Below, in pieces: positions 36,538-45,627 of a stretch of DNA of 64,000 nucleotides (positions are counted from its first letter, which is position 1; the number at the start of each line of letters is the position of its first letter). The stretch covers positions 73,454 to 137,453 of the forward strand of contig NZ_LMFB01000006.1 of NCBI RefSeq assembly GCF_001426685.1. The letters are read 5' to 3'. The notes below the pieces were generated by a model. It searched no databases and was not told the DNA's origin. It saw nothing but the letters and a program-made list of their open reading frames with translations. The DNA is from Rhizobium sp. Root483D2. GTDB lineage: Bacteria; Pseudomonadota; Alphaproteobacteria; Rhizobiales; Rhizobiaceae. Both the position numbers and the translations under genes were made by a program.

Positions 36538-37587
36538 TCAACTTTTGTTGCGATGCCGCGTCAGGCCTTCCACGACGTTTTGCGCATTGATCGTGCCGAC
36601 GATCGCGCCATTGTCGACGACGCCGATGCTGCCCGGCTGGCGCGACATGGCATCGAGAATGTCGATCAGCGGCGTCGTCGGCTTGGCGGTTGCCGAAACG
36701 CCGGCCGGGGCTTCGCCGCGATTGACGCCCTGGCTCATCACGTCCATCGCCGTCAGCATGGTGATCGGGTTCATGTGCTGGACGAAATCGGCCACATACT
36801 GGTTGGCTGGGGTCTTGACGATATCCTGCGGCGTGCCGCACTGGATGATCCGGCCGCCTTCCATGATGGCGATGCGGTTGCCGATGCGGAAGGCTTCGTC
36901 GAGGTCGTGGCTGACGAACAGGATGGTCTTTTTGAGCCGCCGCTGGAATTCAAGCAGTTCGTCCTGAAGACGGGTGCGGATCAGAGGATCGAGCGCCGAG
37001 AACGGTTCGTCCATCAGAAGGATCGGCGCGCCGGTGGCAAAGGCGCGGGCGAGACCCACACGCTGCTGCATGCCGCCGGACAGTTCCTTGACCTGGCGTC
37101 CCGCCCATTTCGTCAGGTTGACCAGTTCCAGCTGCTCCGCGACGCGGTCCTTGCGCTCCTTGTCCGGGACGCCGGCCAATTCCAGCCCGAAGCCGACATT
37201 GTCCTCGACGGTGCGCCAGGGCAAAAGCGCGAATTGCTGGAACACCATGGAGACGTCGTGCATGCGGAAATCGCGCAGCGATTTGGCCGATGTCTTGTAG
37301 GGGTTGATAACGCCGTGGCGGGTCTTGACCTGCACTTCGCCGCGCACCACCGGCGCCAAGCCGTTGACGGCGCGCAAGAGGGTCGATTTGCCCGAGCCCG
37401 ACAGTCCCATCAGAACGAGGATTTCGCCCTCCATGATGGTCAGCGATGCATCGGCGACGCCGAGCACCAGACCCGTCGCAGCCCCGATTTCGTCGCGGGT
37501 CTTGCCCTGATCGACCATGGCGATGGCGGTTTCCGGCTTGTTGCCGAAAATGATATCGACATTCTTGAAAATCACCGCATCGGTCAT
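36538..37587 (-). CDS. choV: Choline ABC transporter ATP-binding protein ChoV
   Basis: The ATPase of a choline (quaternary-ammonium) importer. The 349-residue protein has Walker A GLSGSGKSTLLRAVNGL, signature LSGGMQQRVGLARA, Walker B ILLMDEPFSALD, and a C-terminal CBS-like region (RQPGSIGVVDNGAIVGTI). The long N-terminus (FKNVDIIFGNKPETA) is the ChoV/ProV type. The start overlaps the choW stop by four bases. Confidence 0.93.
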   Translation of the reverse strand: MTDAVIFKNVDIIFGNKPETAIAMVDQGKTRDEIGAATGLVLGVADASLTIMEGEILVLMGLSGSGKSTLLRAVNGLAPVVRGEVQVKTRHGVINPYKTSAKSLRDFRMHDVSMVFQQFALLPWRTVEDNVGFGLELAGVPDKERKDRVAEQLELVNLTKWAGRQVKELSGGMQQRVGLARAFATGAPILLMDEPFSALDPLIRTRLQDELLEFQRRLKKTILFVSHDLDEAFRIGNRIAIMEGGRIIQCGTPQDIVKTPANQYVADFVQHMNPITMLTAMDVMSQGVNRGEAPAGVSATAKPTTPLIDILDAMSRQPGSIGVVDNGAIVGTINAQNVVEGLTRHRNKS

Positions 37588-38435
37588 GCGCCTTCTCCTT
37601 CATCGGACGAGCGGAACAGGCGGTCGAGAATGATCGCGAGGATGACGATACAGAGGCCGGATTCAAAACCCATGGCAATGTTGACGGTATTCAGCGCCCG
37701 CACGACGGGTACGCCGAGACCGGCAGCCCCCACCAGCGCCGAAATGACCACCATCGACAGCGACAGCATGATGGTCTGGGTCAAACCGGCCATGATCTGC
37801 GGCGTGGCAAAGGGCAGTTCGATCTTGCGCAGCACCTGCGCCGGCGTCGCGCCGAAGGAGACGGCAGCTTCCACCAGCGAGGGCGGGGTGGAGATGATGC
37901 CAAGGCGGGTGAGGCGGATCGGGGCGGGAATGGCAAAGATCACGGTTGCGATCAGGCCGGGCACCATGCCGAGGCCGAAGAGCACGAGGGCTGGGATGAG
38001 ATAAACGAAGGTCGGGATGGTCTGCATCAGGTCCAGGATCGGCCGCATCACGGCATAGACCCAGGCACGGCGGGCAGCGGCGATCCCCAGTGGAATGCCG
38101 ACGGCCATCGAGACGAAGCTTGCCGCCAGAACCAGCGCCAGCGTCTCCGTCGTCGCTTTCCAGTAGCCGAGATTGATGATCAGGAGCAGGCCGAACAGCG
38201 TGAACAGGGTGACGCCGACCGAGCGGCGGAACCAATAGGAAAGTGCCGTGACGATGGCGACCACGATCAGCGGATGCGGCGTCTGCAGGACCCAGAGGAT
38301 CGCATTCACGACACCGGCCAGGATTGCCGACACCTGGTCGAAAAAGCCGGTGAAATTGGTGGTCAGCCAGGTGAAGAAACTCTTCGCCCAGCCGCCAATG
38401 GGTATGCGTCGATCAGGGTTGGTTAGCCATTCCAC
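37584..38435 (-). CDS. choW: Choline ABC transporter permease ChoW
   Basis: A 283-residue inner-membrane permease with a long hydrophilic N-terminus and about six membrane helices. It starts with GTG at 38435 (reads VEWLTNPDRR). The ProW-type EAA loop (TPPSLVEAAVSFGATPAQVLRKIELPFA) is present. It overlaps choV by four bases and follows choX after a terminator-like hairpin. Together the order X-W-V matches the Sinorhizobium cho operon. Confidence 0.92.
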   Translation of the reverse strand: MEWLTNPDRRIPIGGWAKSFFTWLTTNFTGFFDQVSAILAGVVNAILWVLQTPHPLIVVAIVTALSYWFRRSVGVTLFTLFGLLLIINLGYWKATTETLALVLAASFVSMAVGIPLGIAAARRAWVYAVMRPILDLMQTIPTFVYLIPALVLFGLGMVPGLIATVIFAIPAPIRLTRLGIISTPPSLVEAAVSFGATPAQVLRKIELPFATPQIMAGLTQTIMLSLSMVVISALVGAAGLGVPVVRALNTVNIAMGFESGLCIVILAIILDRLFRSSDEGEGA

Positions 38436-38509
38436 GGGAAAATCGCCTGGTTCTTGGAGCCAATCATAGGAGCGGAAGCGCGTGCCATCTGCTGACGGGC
38501 GTTGCGCTT

Positions 38510-38537
38510 AAAAAAGGCGGGGACTAAGCCCCGCCTT
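38510..38537 (-). terminator. Intrinsic terminator between choX and choW
   Basis: On the minus strand a 9-bp stem (AAGGCGGGG/CCCCGCCTT) with a 6-base loop is followed by a run of T residues (at least six). It lies 10 bp past the choX stop and 75 bp before choW. A partial terminator here would give more choX than choWV message, a common solution for abundant binding proteins. Confidence 0.85.
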
Positions 38538-38547
38538 GATAGGCCGG

Positions 38548-39495
38548 TCAAAGACCAAGCGCGGTCTTGACGGCTGGCAACCCTTCGGCGCCGTCCTTGG
38601 TGGTAACGCCTGCAAGCCAGGGATCGATTGCCGCCGGATTGGCCTTCAGCCACTCGTTGGCAGCCACTTCCGGATCCTTGCCGTCGTTGAGGATCTTGCC
38701 CATGATCTCGTTTTCCATCGGAAGCGAGAATTTCAGGTTGGTGATCAGCTTGCCGACATTCGGGCACTCGGCGGTATAACCGGCGCGGACATTGGTGAAG
38801 ATCGTGGCGCCGCCCAGATTGGGTCCGAAGATGTCGTCGCCGCCGGTCAGGTAGGTCAGCTTGAAGTTGGCGTTCATCGGATGCGGTTCCCAGCCGAGGA
38901 AGATGACCGGCTGGCCGTCCTTTTCAGCGCGGGCAACCTGCGCCAGCATGCCCTGTTCGGAGGATTCGACCACTTCGAAGCCCTTGAGGCCGAACGTGTC
39001 CTTATCCGTCATGTCGATGATCAGGCGATTGCCGTCATTGCCCGGCTCGATGCCGTAGATCTTGCCTTCGAGCTCATCCTTGTGCGCGGCGATGTCCTTG
39101 AAGTCCTTGATGCCGAGTTCGGCACCCTTGGCATTGGTCGCCAGCGTGTACTTGGCGCCTTCCAGGTTCGGGCCGAACGATTCGACCGATTTGTCGTTGA
39201 GGAACGGGCGAACGTCGGCTTCCTGCGTCGGCATCCAATTGCCGAGGAACACATCGATATCCTTGTTCTTCAGCGACTGATAGGTGACGGGAACGGACAG
39301 AACCTTGATATCCGTCTGATAGCCAAGACCCTTGAGGATCGAGGAAACGGTCGCCGTCGTTGCGGTGATATCGGTCCAGCCGACATCCGCGAAGCGGACG
39401 GTGCCACAGCTTTCAGGCTCGGCGGCATGGGCGGATGTCAGGGCTGCCAGCGATACCGCTGCAGTCAGCATGAATTTGAGTGTCAGTCTGGTCAT
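38548..39495 (-). CDS. choX: Choline-binding periplasmic protein ChoX
   Basis: A 315-residue binding protein with a signal peptide (TLKFMLTAAVSLAALTSAHA, cleavage before AEPESCG). The mature protein (CGTVRFADVGWTDITATTAT, IDVFLGNWMPTQE) has the OpuAC fold and the tryptophan-rich positions expected of the quaternary-ammonium box. The start at 39495 has CAGGGG upstream. First gene of choXWV. Ligand choline is inferred from the Sinorhizobium relative. Confidence 0.92.
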   Translation of the reverse strand: MTRLTLKFMLTAAVSLAALTSAHAAEPESCGTVRFADVGWTDITATTATVSSILKGLGYQTDIKVLSVPVTYQSLKNKDIDVFLGNWMPTQEADVRPFLNDKSVESFGPNLEGAKYTLATNAKGAELGIKDFKDIAAHKDELEGKIYGIEPGNDGNRLIIDMTDKDTFGLKGFEVVESSEQGMLAQVARAEKDGQPVIFLGWEPHPMNANFKLTYLTGGDDIFGPNLGGATIFTNVRAGYTAECPNVGKLITNLKFSLPMENEIMGKILNDGKDPEVAANEWLKANPAAIDPWLAGVTTKDGAEGLPAVKTALGL

Positions 39496-39607
39496 CGTGA
39501 TATTCCCCTGCCTTTTGATTTTAGCCAATCACCAAATGTCCGCCAATTCAAGCGCCCTGGTGTTGCCTTGAGTGTATTGGGACATTTGCCGGACACGCCC
39601 GCCTAAA

Positions 39608-39624
39608 GCGACGTGATATGTCGC
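39608..39624. repeat. Short inverted repeat between choX and tdk
   Basis: GCGAC and GTCGC are perfect 5-bp arms with a 7-base spacer in the 242-bp divergent region between choX (39495) and tdk (39738). It is a weak operator candidate; nothing else was recognised in this gap. Confidence 0.3.
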
Positions 39625-39737
39625 ATTGCTCATGTTCTGGCATCTGCCGTCGATTTTCTGTGACTTTCGCGCTTGCGCTCTGGCCTTCCTCGCTTGGTCT
39701 GTTCATGAACAATCAACAGCATACAGAAGAGGACGCC

Positions 39738-40319
39738 ATGGCAAAACTGTATTTCAGCTACGCCACGATGAACGCAGGCAAATCGACCATGCTTTTGCAG
39801 GCGTCGTACAATTATCGCGAACGCGGTATGCGCACGGTCATCCTGATTGCGGCCTTCGACGACCGGGCGGGCATGGGGCGCGTGTCCTCGCGCATCGGAT
39901 TGAGCGAAGACGGCATCGCCTTTACGCATGCCGACGACCTCTATGCGCTGGTCGAGCGCCTGCACGGCGAAGAGACGATCGCCTGCGTCTTTGTCGATGA
40001 AGCGCAGTTTCTGGGCGAAGATCAGGTCTGGCAACTGGCCCGCGTCGCCGATCGCATCGGCATTCCGGTGATGGCCTACGGTCTGCGCACGGATTTCCAG
40101 GGAAAGCTCTTTCCAGGCTCGATGGCGCTGCTCGCCATTGCCGACGAGATGCGGGAAGTGCGCACCATCTGCCATTGCGGCCGCAAGGCGACCATGGTGG
40201 CGCGGATGGATGCGCACGGAAATGTCGTGCGGGAAGGGGCCCAGGTCGAAGTCGGCGGCAACGAGAAATACGTGGTCTATTGCCGCCGTCACTGGGAAGA
40301 CCAGATGAACGAAGCGTGA
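39738..40319 (+). CDS. tdk: Thymidine kinase
   Basis: Phosphorylates thymidine in the salvage pathway. The 193-residue protein has the P-loop [10 protein letters not shown], the VFVDEAQFL Walker-B-type motif and a C-terminal zinc-binding set (CHCGRK and YCRRHW). ATG 39738 has AGAGGACG upstream. Family assignment is firm. Confidence 0.94.
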   Translation: MAKLYFSYATMNAGKSTMLLQASYNYRERGMRTVILIAAFDDRAGMGRVSSRIGLSEDGIAFTHADDLYALVERLHGEETIACVFVDEAQFLGEDQVWQLARVADRIGIPVMAYGLRTDFQGKLFPGSMALLAIADEMREVRTICHCGRKATMVARMDAHGNVVREGAQVEVGGNEKYVVYCRRHWEDQMNEA

Positions 40320-40391
40320 GGGCGGGCTATCGCCGGATATCTGCGCCGTGCCATGATGGCGTGCCTGCCGCCACCTTCCGGGAAACCTGCC

Positions 40392-40799
40392 ATGCCCTTC
40401 TCCTTGTCTCACCGTCTTGCCTCTTTCGGCCTTTTTCTCTGTCTTTCCATCAGTCTGGGTGCGGATCTTGCGCGTGCAGCCGGTAATGCCGAGGCGGGCG
40501 CGCAGGTCTTCAAGAAATGCGGCGCCTGCCACACAGCGACCGAGCCGATGAACCGTGTCGGCCCAAGCCTGATGGGCATTGTCGGGCGTCCGGTCGCGAC
40601 CTTCACTGGATACAATTATTCCAGCGCAATGGCGGCGTTCGGTGAGGATGGCAAGGTCTGGGACGAGGAGCGTTTGTCGGAATATCTGATGAGCCCCAAG
40701 GCCATGGTTCCCGGCACCAAAATGTCTTTTCCGGGCCTTCGAAAGCCGCAGGAGATCGAGGATGTCCTTGCCTATCTGAAGACGAAAGCCGCGCCGTAA
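40392..40799 (+). CDS. Class I c-type cytochrome
   Basis: A 135-residue periplasmic electron carrier. A signal peptide (FGLFLCLSISLGADLARA) precedes the heme-binding motif CGACH at about residue 43-47, with a Met ligand in PGTKMSFPGL. Typical of cytochrome c2/c550. The start at 40392 is preferred over 40353 because the latter would add a hydrophilic extension before the signal. Confidence 0.9.
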   Translation: MPFSLSHRLASFGLFLCLSISLGADLARAAGNAEAGAQVFKKCGACHTATEPMNRVGPSLMGIVGRPVATFTGYNYSSAMAAFGEDGKVWDEERLSEYLMSPKAMVPGTKMSFPGLRKPQEIEDVLAYLKTKAAP

Positions 40800-40866
40800 A
40801 AGCGCAGTGGCGGCCGTTACAGTTCTATTGAGGCGATCCAGGGTTTAAAATCCGCAGATTGCGCAC

Positions 40867-40897
40867 TTGTTCTTCAAATTGCCGCTCCCATTATATA
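40867..40897 (+). promoter_or_regulatory. Putative promoter of the AAA/coiled-coil/DUF2333 cluster
   Basis: TTGTTC at 40867-40872 and TATATA at 40892-40897 are the best -35/-10 pair in the 166-bp gap before the first gene, although the spacing (19 bp) is long; TTCTTC as -35 gives 16 bp. The position is about 70 bp before the ATG at 40966. Confidence 0.4.
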
Positions 40898-40965
40898 AGC
40901 TGATGTCAGGACTGAATAATTTGGCTGCGCGGCGCGTCTGCACCGGAGCAACAGGGGGAAAAACG

Positions 40966-42054
40966 ATGGCGACACTTCAGAATTTTGAGAGCGAAATCGA
41001 GAAAACCCGCGGCATCGTCGAACAGATGCGCGGCAAGATGAACCAGTCTGCCGTCGTGCTCGACCAGTTCGCAAAATCCGATACCAAGCTGGGCGATGCG
41101 AATTTCGACATCGAGAACGCCCGCATCCAGGACGTCATCAACCAGCAGAAGGTCATGGAAGGCAATATTGCCGACCTGATCATCGGCCTGGAAGACGCCA
41201 CCAACGTCTTCGGCTCCGAATTCGAGAGCATGAAGAACTATACCGGCTACGAGAAATTCATCGGCATCTTCTCCAAGCAGAGCGCGCAGCGCATGCGCAC
41301 GGACCGCGTCCGCAACATGTCGCTGGCCGGCAACCTGCAGGAGCTTCTTTCCAAATCCGACACGATCGTCGGCATCCTGAAAGAGCAGAAGGGCGTTCTC
41401 GACCAGCGCTACAAGACCTCGGAGGCGAGCCTGCTCCAGGTCATCGAGCGGCGCAAGGCGACGATTGCCAACCTGCAGCAGACGCAAAAGCGCATCGAGG
41501 AACTCAATCCGATGCTGATGGACATCGAAAACCGGATCGCCGCATCGACCGACCAGATTTCCCGCACCCAGCTTGAAGGCGAGCGTTCGGTGCTGGCAAC
41601 GGAATATAACGAGAAGCAGGCCAAGGAACAGGAACTGCTGGCGGAGAGCCAGACCTACGAGCGCTACACCTCGATGTTCCAGACCTTCGTCGATTCGCTG
41701 AACAACCAGATTGCGGCGCAGAACACGCTGATCAACAAGCTGACCATCGATACCGAACAGCGCATCGTGCTCTACAAGGCGCTGGAGGATTCCTTGAAGA
41801 CCGCAGCGCAGCAGGATGTGGCCCACAAGATCAACACGCTGGGCAGCCAGGTCGATACCGCAGCGGAGGAAACCATGGCCGGCATCGGCTCGGCCTCGCA
41901 GCGCCATATCGGCGATCTCCTGGAGATGCACGAGAAAAACATGCTCTCCACCCAGGACATCCAGCGCCGCAAGAAGCTTGCCGACGACGCATTCGCCCGG
42001 CGCTTCCAGGCGGTGATGGATAAGCATAATTCGGCGAACTATGTGAAGCAGTGA
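40966..42054 (+). CDS. Coiled-coil protein of unknown function (cluster gene 1)
   Basis: A 362-residue, soluble, almost all-helical protein with no signal peptide or membrane segment. Long heptad-rich stretches occupy most of the sequence (for example IERRKATIANLQQTQKRI and KRIEELNPMLMDIENRIA). The overall helical organisation recalls TelA/toxic-anion-resistance or PspA/ESCRT-III-like coiled-coil proteins, but I see no diagnostic motif for either. A strong GGGGG ribosome-binding site precedes the ATG. It is the first gene of a five-gene same-strand cluster that contains an AAA ATPase and ends with a membrane protein. Confidence 0.8.
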   Translation: MATLQNFESEIEKTRGIVEQMRGKMNQSAVVLDQFAKSDTKLGDANFDIENARIQDVINQQKVMEGNIADLIIGLEDATNVFGSEFESMKNYTGYEKFIGIFSKQSAQRMRTDRVRNMSLAGNLQELLSKSDTIVGILKEQKGVLDQRYKTSEASLLQVIERRKATIANLQQTQKRIEELNPMLMDIENRIAASTDQISRTQLEGERSVLATEYNEKQAKEQELLAESQTYERYTSMFQTFVDSLNNQIAAQNTLINKLTIDTEQRIVLYKALEDSLKTAAQQDVAHKINTLGSQVDTAAEETMAGIGSASQRHIGDLLEMHEKNMLSTQDIQRRKKLADDAFARRFQAVMDKHNSANYVKQ

Positions 42055-42126
42055 TGGCACTCGCAATGCCATTACGCGCGAAAATATCCGATTTGCCAGG
42101 CTACGATAGCCGTTGGCGGGTCCGCA

Positions 42127-42242
42127 CCTCCCCCTTGAGGGGGGAGGTCGCGCGGAACGCGCGGGTGGGGGTGATCGTCAGGGACGCAGCAAGGTCACCC
42201 CACCCCGGAGCTTCGCTCCGACCCTCCCCCTCAAGCGGAGGG
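42127..42242. repeat. Palindromic intergenic element (RIME-like) between cluster genes 1 and 2
   Basis: A 116-bp element with imperfect terminal inverted repeats CCTCCCCCTTGAGGGGG (from 42127) and CCCTCCCCCTCAAGCGGAGG (from 42222). Nested stems include GGGTGGGGGTGA paired with TCACCCCACCCC and GGAGC-TTCG-CTCC. It is the same type of element as that at 7771-7897 but not identical. Its right end forms the ribosome-binding site GGAGGG (42237-42242) of the next gene. Confidence 0.8.
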
Positions 42243-42250
42243 TGGACATC

Positions 42251-43399
42251 ATGAACGCCGCATCCGAAGGCGCGGTCGGCCAGTATTTCGCCTCCATCCG
42301 GGCAGCGCTCGGTGGTCTGGAGATTTTCCTCGGTGATCGCAATTCGCCGCTATACCGCGATACCGTGGTGGGCGAAGTCGTTGTTCCCTATCTCTCGCGG
42401 CTGAAGGCGTCGTTTTCCTGCTGGGAAAACCGGATCGGTTTTATCGAGCAGTTCCGCATCTCGCGGGCCGAGAGCGGCTTTCCGGTGTTCCAGAATGTGC
42501 TGGAGCTGGAAAACGACCGGCAATCGGCGGAAAAGCGGTTGGCCGGAATTCCGCTGGCCGATGCGCTGCGCCAGGAAATGGCCGATTTCATCCTGCGGCA
42601 GAAGGCGTTTCCGGCCGAACTGCAATCGCGCATGGCCGAGCGGCTCTATCTCGAGCAGATCGGCAAGGGCGATATTTTCTCGCCTTTCATCATGCCCGAG
42701 ACCATCCGTGTCGGCGTCAATCAGAAGACCATGCGGCCCTATTATGTCGTCTGCTGGGGTGCCTTCGACGGCGCCAGCACGCTGCCGATGGTGTATATGT
42801 CTGTTATTGAAGATTCCTCGGAAAAGATCGTCAAGCTTCTGGTGACGCCGGATGGCAAGCTTAACCCCGACACGGAGATTCCGCTTCCCGTCGGTGGTCT
42901 GCTCAATCCGGATCTCGCCAGCCGTTTTGATGATTTTGCCCTGAAGAACAGCGCTTACTCGCTGACGCCGGTGACGATCGCGACCAATCTCGACAAGGAT
43001 TTCGAGGACCTGCATCCCAAGCAGATGCGGCGCATCGTGCTGGGTCCCTTCTATTCCGCCGGGATTACCGAGAACAATGCCAAGATCAACGAGATCCTGT
43101 CGAAGGTGCGCAAGACCGAGAATGCCTGGCTGCTGACCTGGACCGTACAGGAAGTCTTCTCCAAGGCGGAGCGGCCGGCCCAGCGCGGCTTCTTCTCCTC
43201 GACGCCGGCCTCGGAAGAATTCCACATTGATACCGACAATCTGGAGGCGACGCGCATGGGCGTGAGTTCCTACGAGAAACACGCGCTGGTGCCGCACGAC
43301 GCCTATCAGGCGCTCTATGCCGCCGGCGATGCGGCAGCCATCTTCGGCGACTACAAGGTGCATGTCATCTCCGGAAACCAGGTCATCAGCGAGGTCTAG
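42251..43399 (+). CDS. Protein of unknown function (cluster gene 2)
   Basis: A 382-residue cytoplasmic protein with no recognised domain. It begins AASEGAVGQYFASIRAALGG and has a mixed alpha/beta middle (PYYVVCWGAFDGASTLPMV, VYMSVIEDSSEKIVKLLV) and a C-terminal part with LHPKQMRRIVLGPFYSAG. ATG 42251 is supported by GGAGGG eight bases upstream; the open frame extends upstream only through the palindromic repeat. Three bp separate its stop from the AAA ATPase start, so the two are surely co-transcribed and probably interact. Confidence 0.8.
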   Translation: MNAASEGAVGQYFASIRAALGGLEIFLGDRNSPLYRDTVVGEVVVPYLSRLKASFSCWENRIGFIEQFRISRAESGFPVFQNVLELENDRQSAEKRLAGIPLADALRQEMADFILRQKAFPAELQSRMAERLYLEQIGKGDIFSPFIMPETIRVGVNQKTMRPYYVVCWGAFDGASTLPMVYMSVIEDSSEKIVKLLVTPDGKLNPDTEIPLPVGGLLNPDLASRFDDFALKNSAYSLTPVTIATNLDKDFEDLHPKQMRRIVLGPFYSAGITENNAKINEILSKVRKTENAWLLTWTVQEVFSKAERPAQRGFFSSTPASEEFHIDTDNLEATRMGVSSYEKHALVPHDAYQALYAAGDAAAIFGDYKVHVISGNQVISEV

Positions 43400-43402
43400 G
43401 AT

Positions 43403-45319
43403 ATGTCACTGAACGCAGGCTTGACGACGCTGCACGAGGACGACATCGCCAAGCATCAGGCGGTCGCGCAGGGGCTCGTCACCCGGCTGATCCTGCTGGA
43501 GGCCGACGATCCGTCTGCGGGCACGGCACTTGCCGGAACCGGCCGCCGTTTCGTCTCCACCGTTTCGACCGGCGGTCAGCGCCGCACCCGCGAGGTGGAG
43601 CTGGTAAAAACGATCCAGTCCGTACGCTCAGCCGATCCGCTGATGTCGCCCGCCCAGCATGCCCTGCTTTACCGTTCGCGGCGCGGGCTGCAGGTGGCGC
43701 TGGCAGTGGCCGACGTCTTTGCCCGCCAGACCAATCTGGAAAGCTTGCAATCGCGCAATGCGGCCGCGCCGCTCTCGGGCGATGATGCGAGCCAGTTCAA
43801 GGCGCTTCTGTCGGCATCCGCCTATATCGCCGCCTTCACCTTCGCTGCCTATCTCGGCGCGACGCTTGCCGGCGATGGCGAGCCTGTCAAGGATGGCAGC
43901 GAACCGGATTTCCTGTTCGATACGCCGCAGGATGCGCTCAAAGGCATGATCTCGGCGCTCGACAAGACGATTGCCGGGGCGCCCGACGATAGCGCCCTGA
44001 CCAGCCGTGCCCGCGCCTTTGCAAGGCTTGCGATCGAAGGTTTGATCGGACGCAAGGCGCGGTTCACCGGGCTTTCCAGCTTTGAGAATGTCCATATCCG
44101 TATCGATCAGGACGATTTCACGCTGAATGGTTTCGATGTCGCGCCCGGCGCCAAGCGTGCGCCGCTGGTGATGACGTTCAAGAAGCCGGAAGAGATCATC
44201 GGCAACCACATTGCCAAATATCAGGCGCTGAAGCTTGCCAAGATGCTGATGGCCTATGATTTCGACCGGCAGATGAACCCGTTCGTCGAGCTTGGCGGTT
44301 TTCTGTTCACGTTCATCGGCGACGGCATGCCGGGCACCGGCAAGACGATCCTGATCCAGATGCTGGCGGGTCTGCTTAACGATTACTGCGAGATCGCCGG
44401 CTACGCCTTCCACTACGAGAATTTCGGCGTCGATCAGATTTCCTCCTATCAGGGCAAATCCGGCCAGAACTGCAAGGCCTTCGTCAACAATGTCATCAAC
44501 CCGCGCGCCATCGGTTTCGGCACGATCGACGATGTCGATCAGGTTGCGGCCAAGCGCTCCGACGACCGTGCGTCGGCTGGTCAGCACGAGGTGACGGCGG
44601 TGCTGATGGAGAGCTTTGCCGGGGCCTCGACGGTGATCCGCGGCAATTGCACCTTCGGCATGTTCTCCAACTATCCGGAAAATGTCGATGATGCGCTGCG
44701 CCAGCGCGCCGGCGCCCGCTGGCTGGTCGATGGGCCGCAGTCGGAAGCAGACTATATCGACATCTTCGCCATGCTGGTCGGCAAGAACCACAAAATCCCG
44801 CTTGGTGAACATCAACTGTTTGCCGGGCAGGAGATCAAGCAGGCCGTATCGCAATCCTATGCCGAACACGCCCGCCCGAAGGAAGAGGGGCTGCTTTCCG
44901 TCTGGGAGCGGCATGAAAAGGAAGAGGGAAAGATCGGGACGCTCGCTGATGTCGGCGCCTACCTGCATCGGATCAAGGAGGCCGAGCCGCGTTTTACTGG
45001 CCGGGCGATCAAGAACATCACTGACGCTGTCAAGATGCGGGCCATGGACGTCGATCTCCCGGATGACTGGTTTGCGACGCCGCAAGCCTTCATGCACAAG
45101 GCCTATGACGAGAAGAAAGCCATGATCGAGACCCTGCGCGGCCCGATCACGCTGGAGATGGTCCTGCAGGAAATCAACCGCTACGCCGACAGCGAATTCC
45201 GCTACACCGACAAATCCGACGATGCAGCCGTCACCGAGATCATCCGCCGCGAACGCCAGCGCGAGAAGGCGGTGCGAGAGATCGAGGCGATGAAGGCGGA
45301 CGGGCGGTGGCAGGGGTAG
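43403..45319 (+). CDS. AAA-family ATPase, unusual (cluster gene 3)
   Basis: A 638-residue ATPase. Residues 1-300 are a helical region of unknown type. Walker A is GDGMPGTGKT at 306-315. The Walker B region IGFGTIDDVD (370-379) has a Gly-Thr in place of two hydrophobic residues but keeps the acidic pair. The sensor-1/arginine-finger region reads FSNYPENVDDALRQRAGAR (421-439), like membrane-remodelling and FtsH/Vps4-type AAA proteins. A pore-loop-like SSYQGKSGQ segment follows Walker A. The C-terminus is charged. Substrate unknown; adjacency suggests it acts on proteins 1, 2, 4 or 5 of the cluster. Confidence 0.85.
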   Translation: MSLNAGLTTLHEDDIAKHQAVAQGLVTRLILLEADDPSAGTALAGTGRRFVSTVSTGGQRRTREVELVKTIQSVRSADPLMSPAQHALLYRSRRGLQVALAVADVFARQTNLESLQSRNAAAPLSGDDASQFKALLSASAYIAAFTFAAYLGATLAGDGEPVKDGSEPDFLFDTPQDALKGMISALDKTIAGAPDDSALTSRARAFARLAIEGLIGRKARFTGLSSFENVHIRIDQDDFTLNGFDVAPGAKRAPLVMTFKKPEEIIGNHIAKYQALKLAKMLMAYDFDRQMNPFVELGGFLFTFIGDGMPGTGKTILIQMLAGLLNDYCEIAGYAFHYENFGVDQISSYQGKSGQNCKAFVNNVINPRAIGFGTIDDVDQVAAKRSDDRASAGQHEVTAVLMESFAGASTVIRGNCTFGMFSNYPENVDDALRQRAGARWLVDGPQSEADYIDIFAMLVGKNHKIPLGEHQLFAGQEIKQAVSQSYAEHARPKEEGLLSVWERHEKEEGKIGTLADVGAYLHRIKEAEPRFTGRAIKNITDAVKMRAMDVDLPDDWFATPQAFMHKAYDEKKAMIETLRGPITLEMVLQEINRYADSEFRYTDKSDDAAVTEIIRRERQREKAVREIEAMKADGRWQG

Positions 45320-45362
45320 GTGGCTAAACTGTTCTGGAAGTGAAACCGGGACGATGTTATAG

Positions 45363-45378
45363 GGTATACACGTATCCC
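45363..45378. promoter_or_regulatory. Palindromic operator of the embedded RelBE-like pair
   Basis: GGTATAC-AC-GTATCCC is a 16-bp palindrome with one mismatched pair, 15 bp before the antitoxin ATG. It supports an independent, autoregulated promoter for the TA pair inside the cluster. Confidence 0.6.
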
Positions 45379-45393
45379 ATAAGGAACATCATC

Positions 45394-45627
45394 ATGGCCA
45401 AGCAAACGGCGATCCGTCTCCCCGACGAGACCTATGAAAGATTGCAGGCTCTTGCCGCGCGCACCGGACGGACGGCGACATTCTACATTCGCCAGGCGAT
45501 CGAGGAACATCTTGAGGACCTCGAGGACATCTATATGGCAGAACAAGTGCTGGAAAAATTAGCGCGCGGCGAAACACGCACCTACACTCTGGAAGAGGTT
45601 GAGCGGAAACTTGGTTTGGACGATTGA
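45394..45627 (+). CDS. Ribbon-helix-helix antitoxin (RelB/CopG-like)
   Basis: A 77-residue antitoxin with a ribbon-helix-helix N-terminus ([23 protein letters not shown], then [16 protein letters not shown]) and a tail that ends KLGLDD. ATG 45394 has AAGGA upstream. It overlaps the toxin gene by about 17 bases. It lies between genes 3 and 4 of the uncharacterised cluster, with its own palindromic operator. Confidence 0.85.
   Translation: MAKQTAIRLPDETYERLQALAARTGRTATFYIRQAIEEHLEDLEDIYMAEQVLEKLARGETRTYTLEEVERKLGLDD

Noticed and set aside
42113..42250. N-terminal extension of cluster gene 2 through the palindromic repeat
   Set aside because: The frame upstream of 42251 is translated repeat sequence, and a good ribosome-binding site precedes ATG 42251.
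43628..45097. A 489-residue minus-strand open frame opposite the AAA ATPase
   Set aside because: Antisense shadow; the plus-strand frame carries Walker A and sensor motifs.
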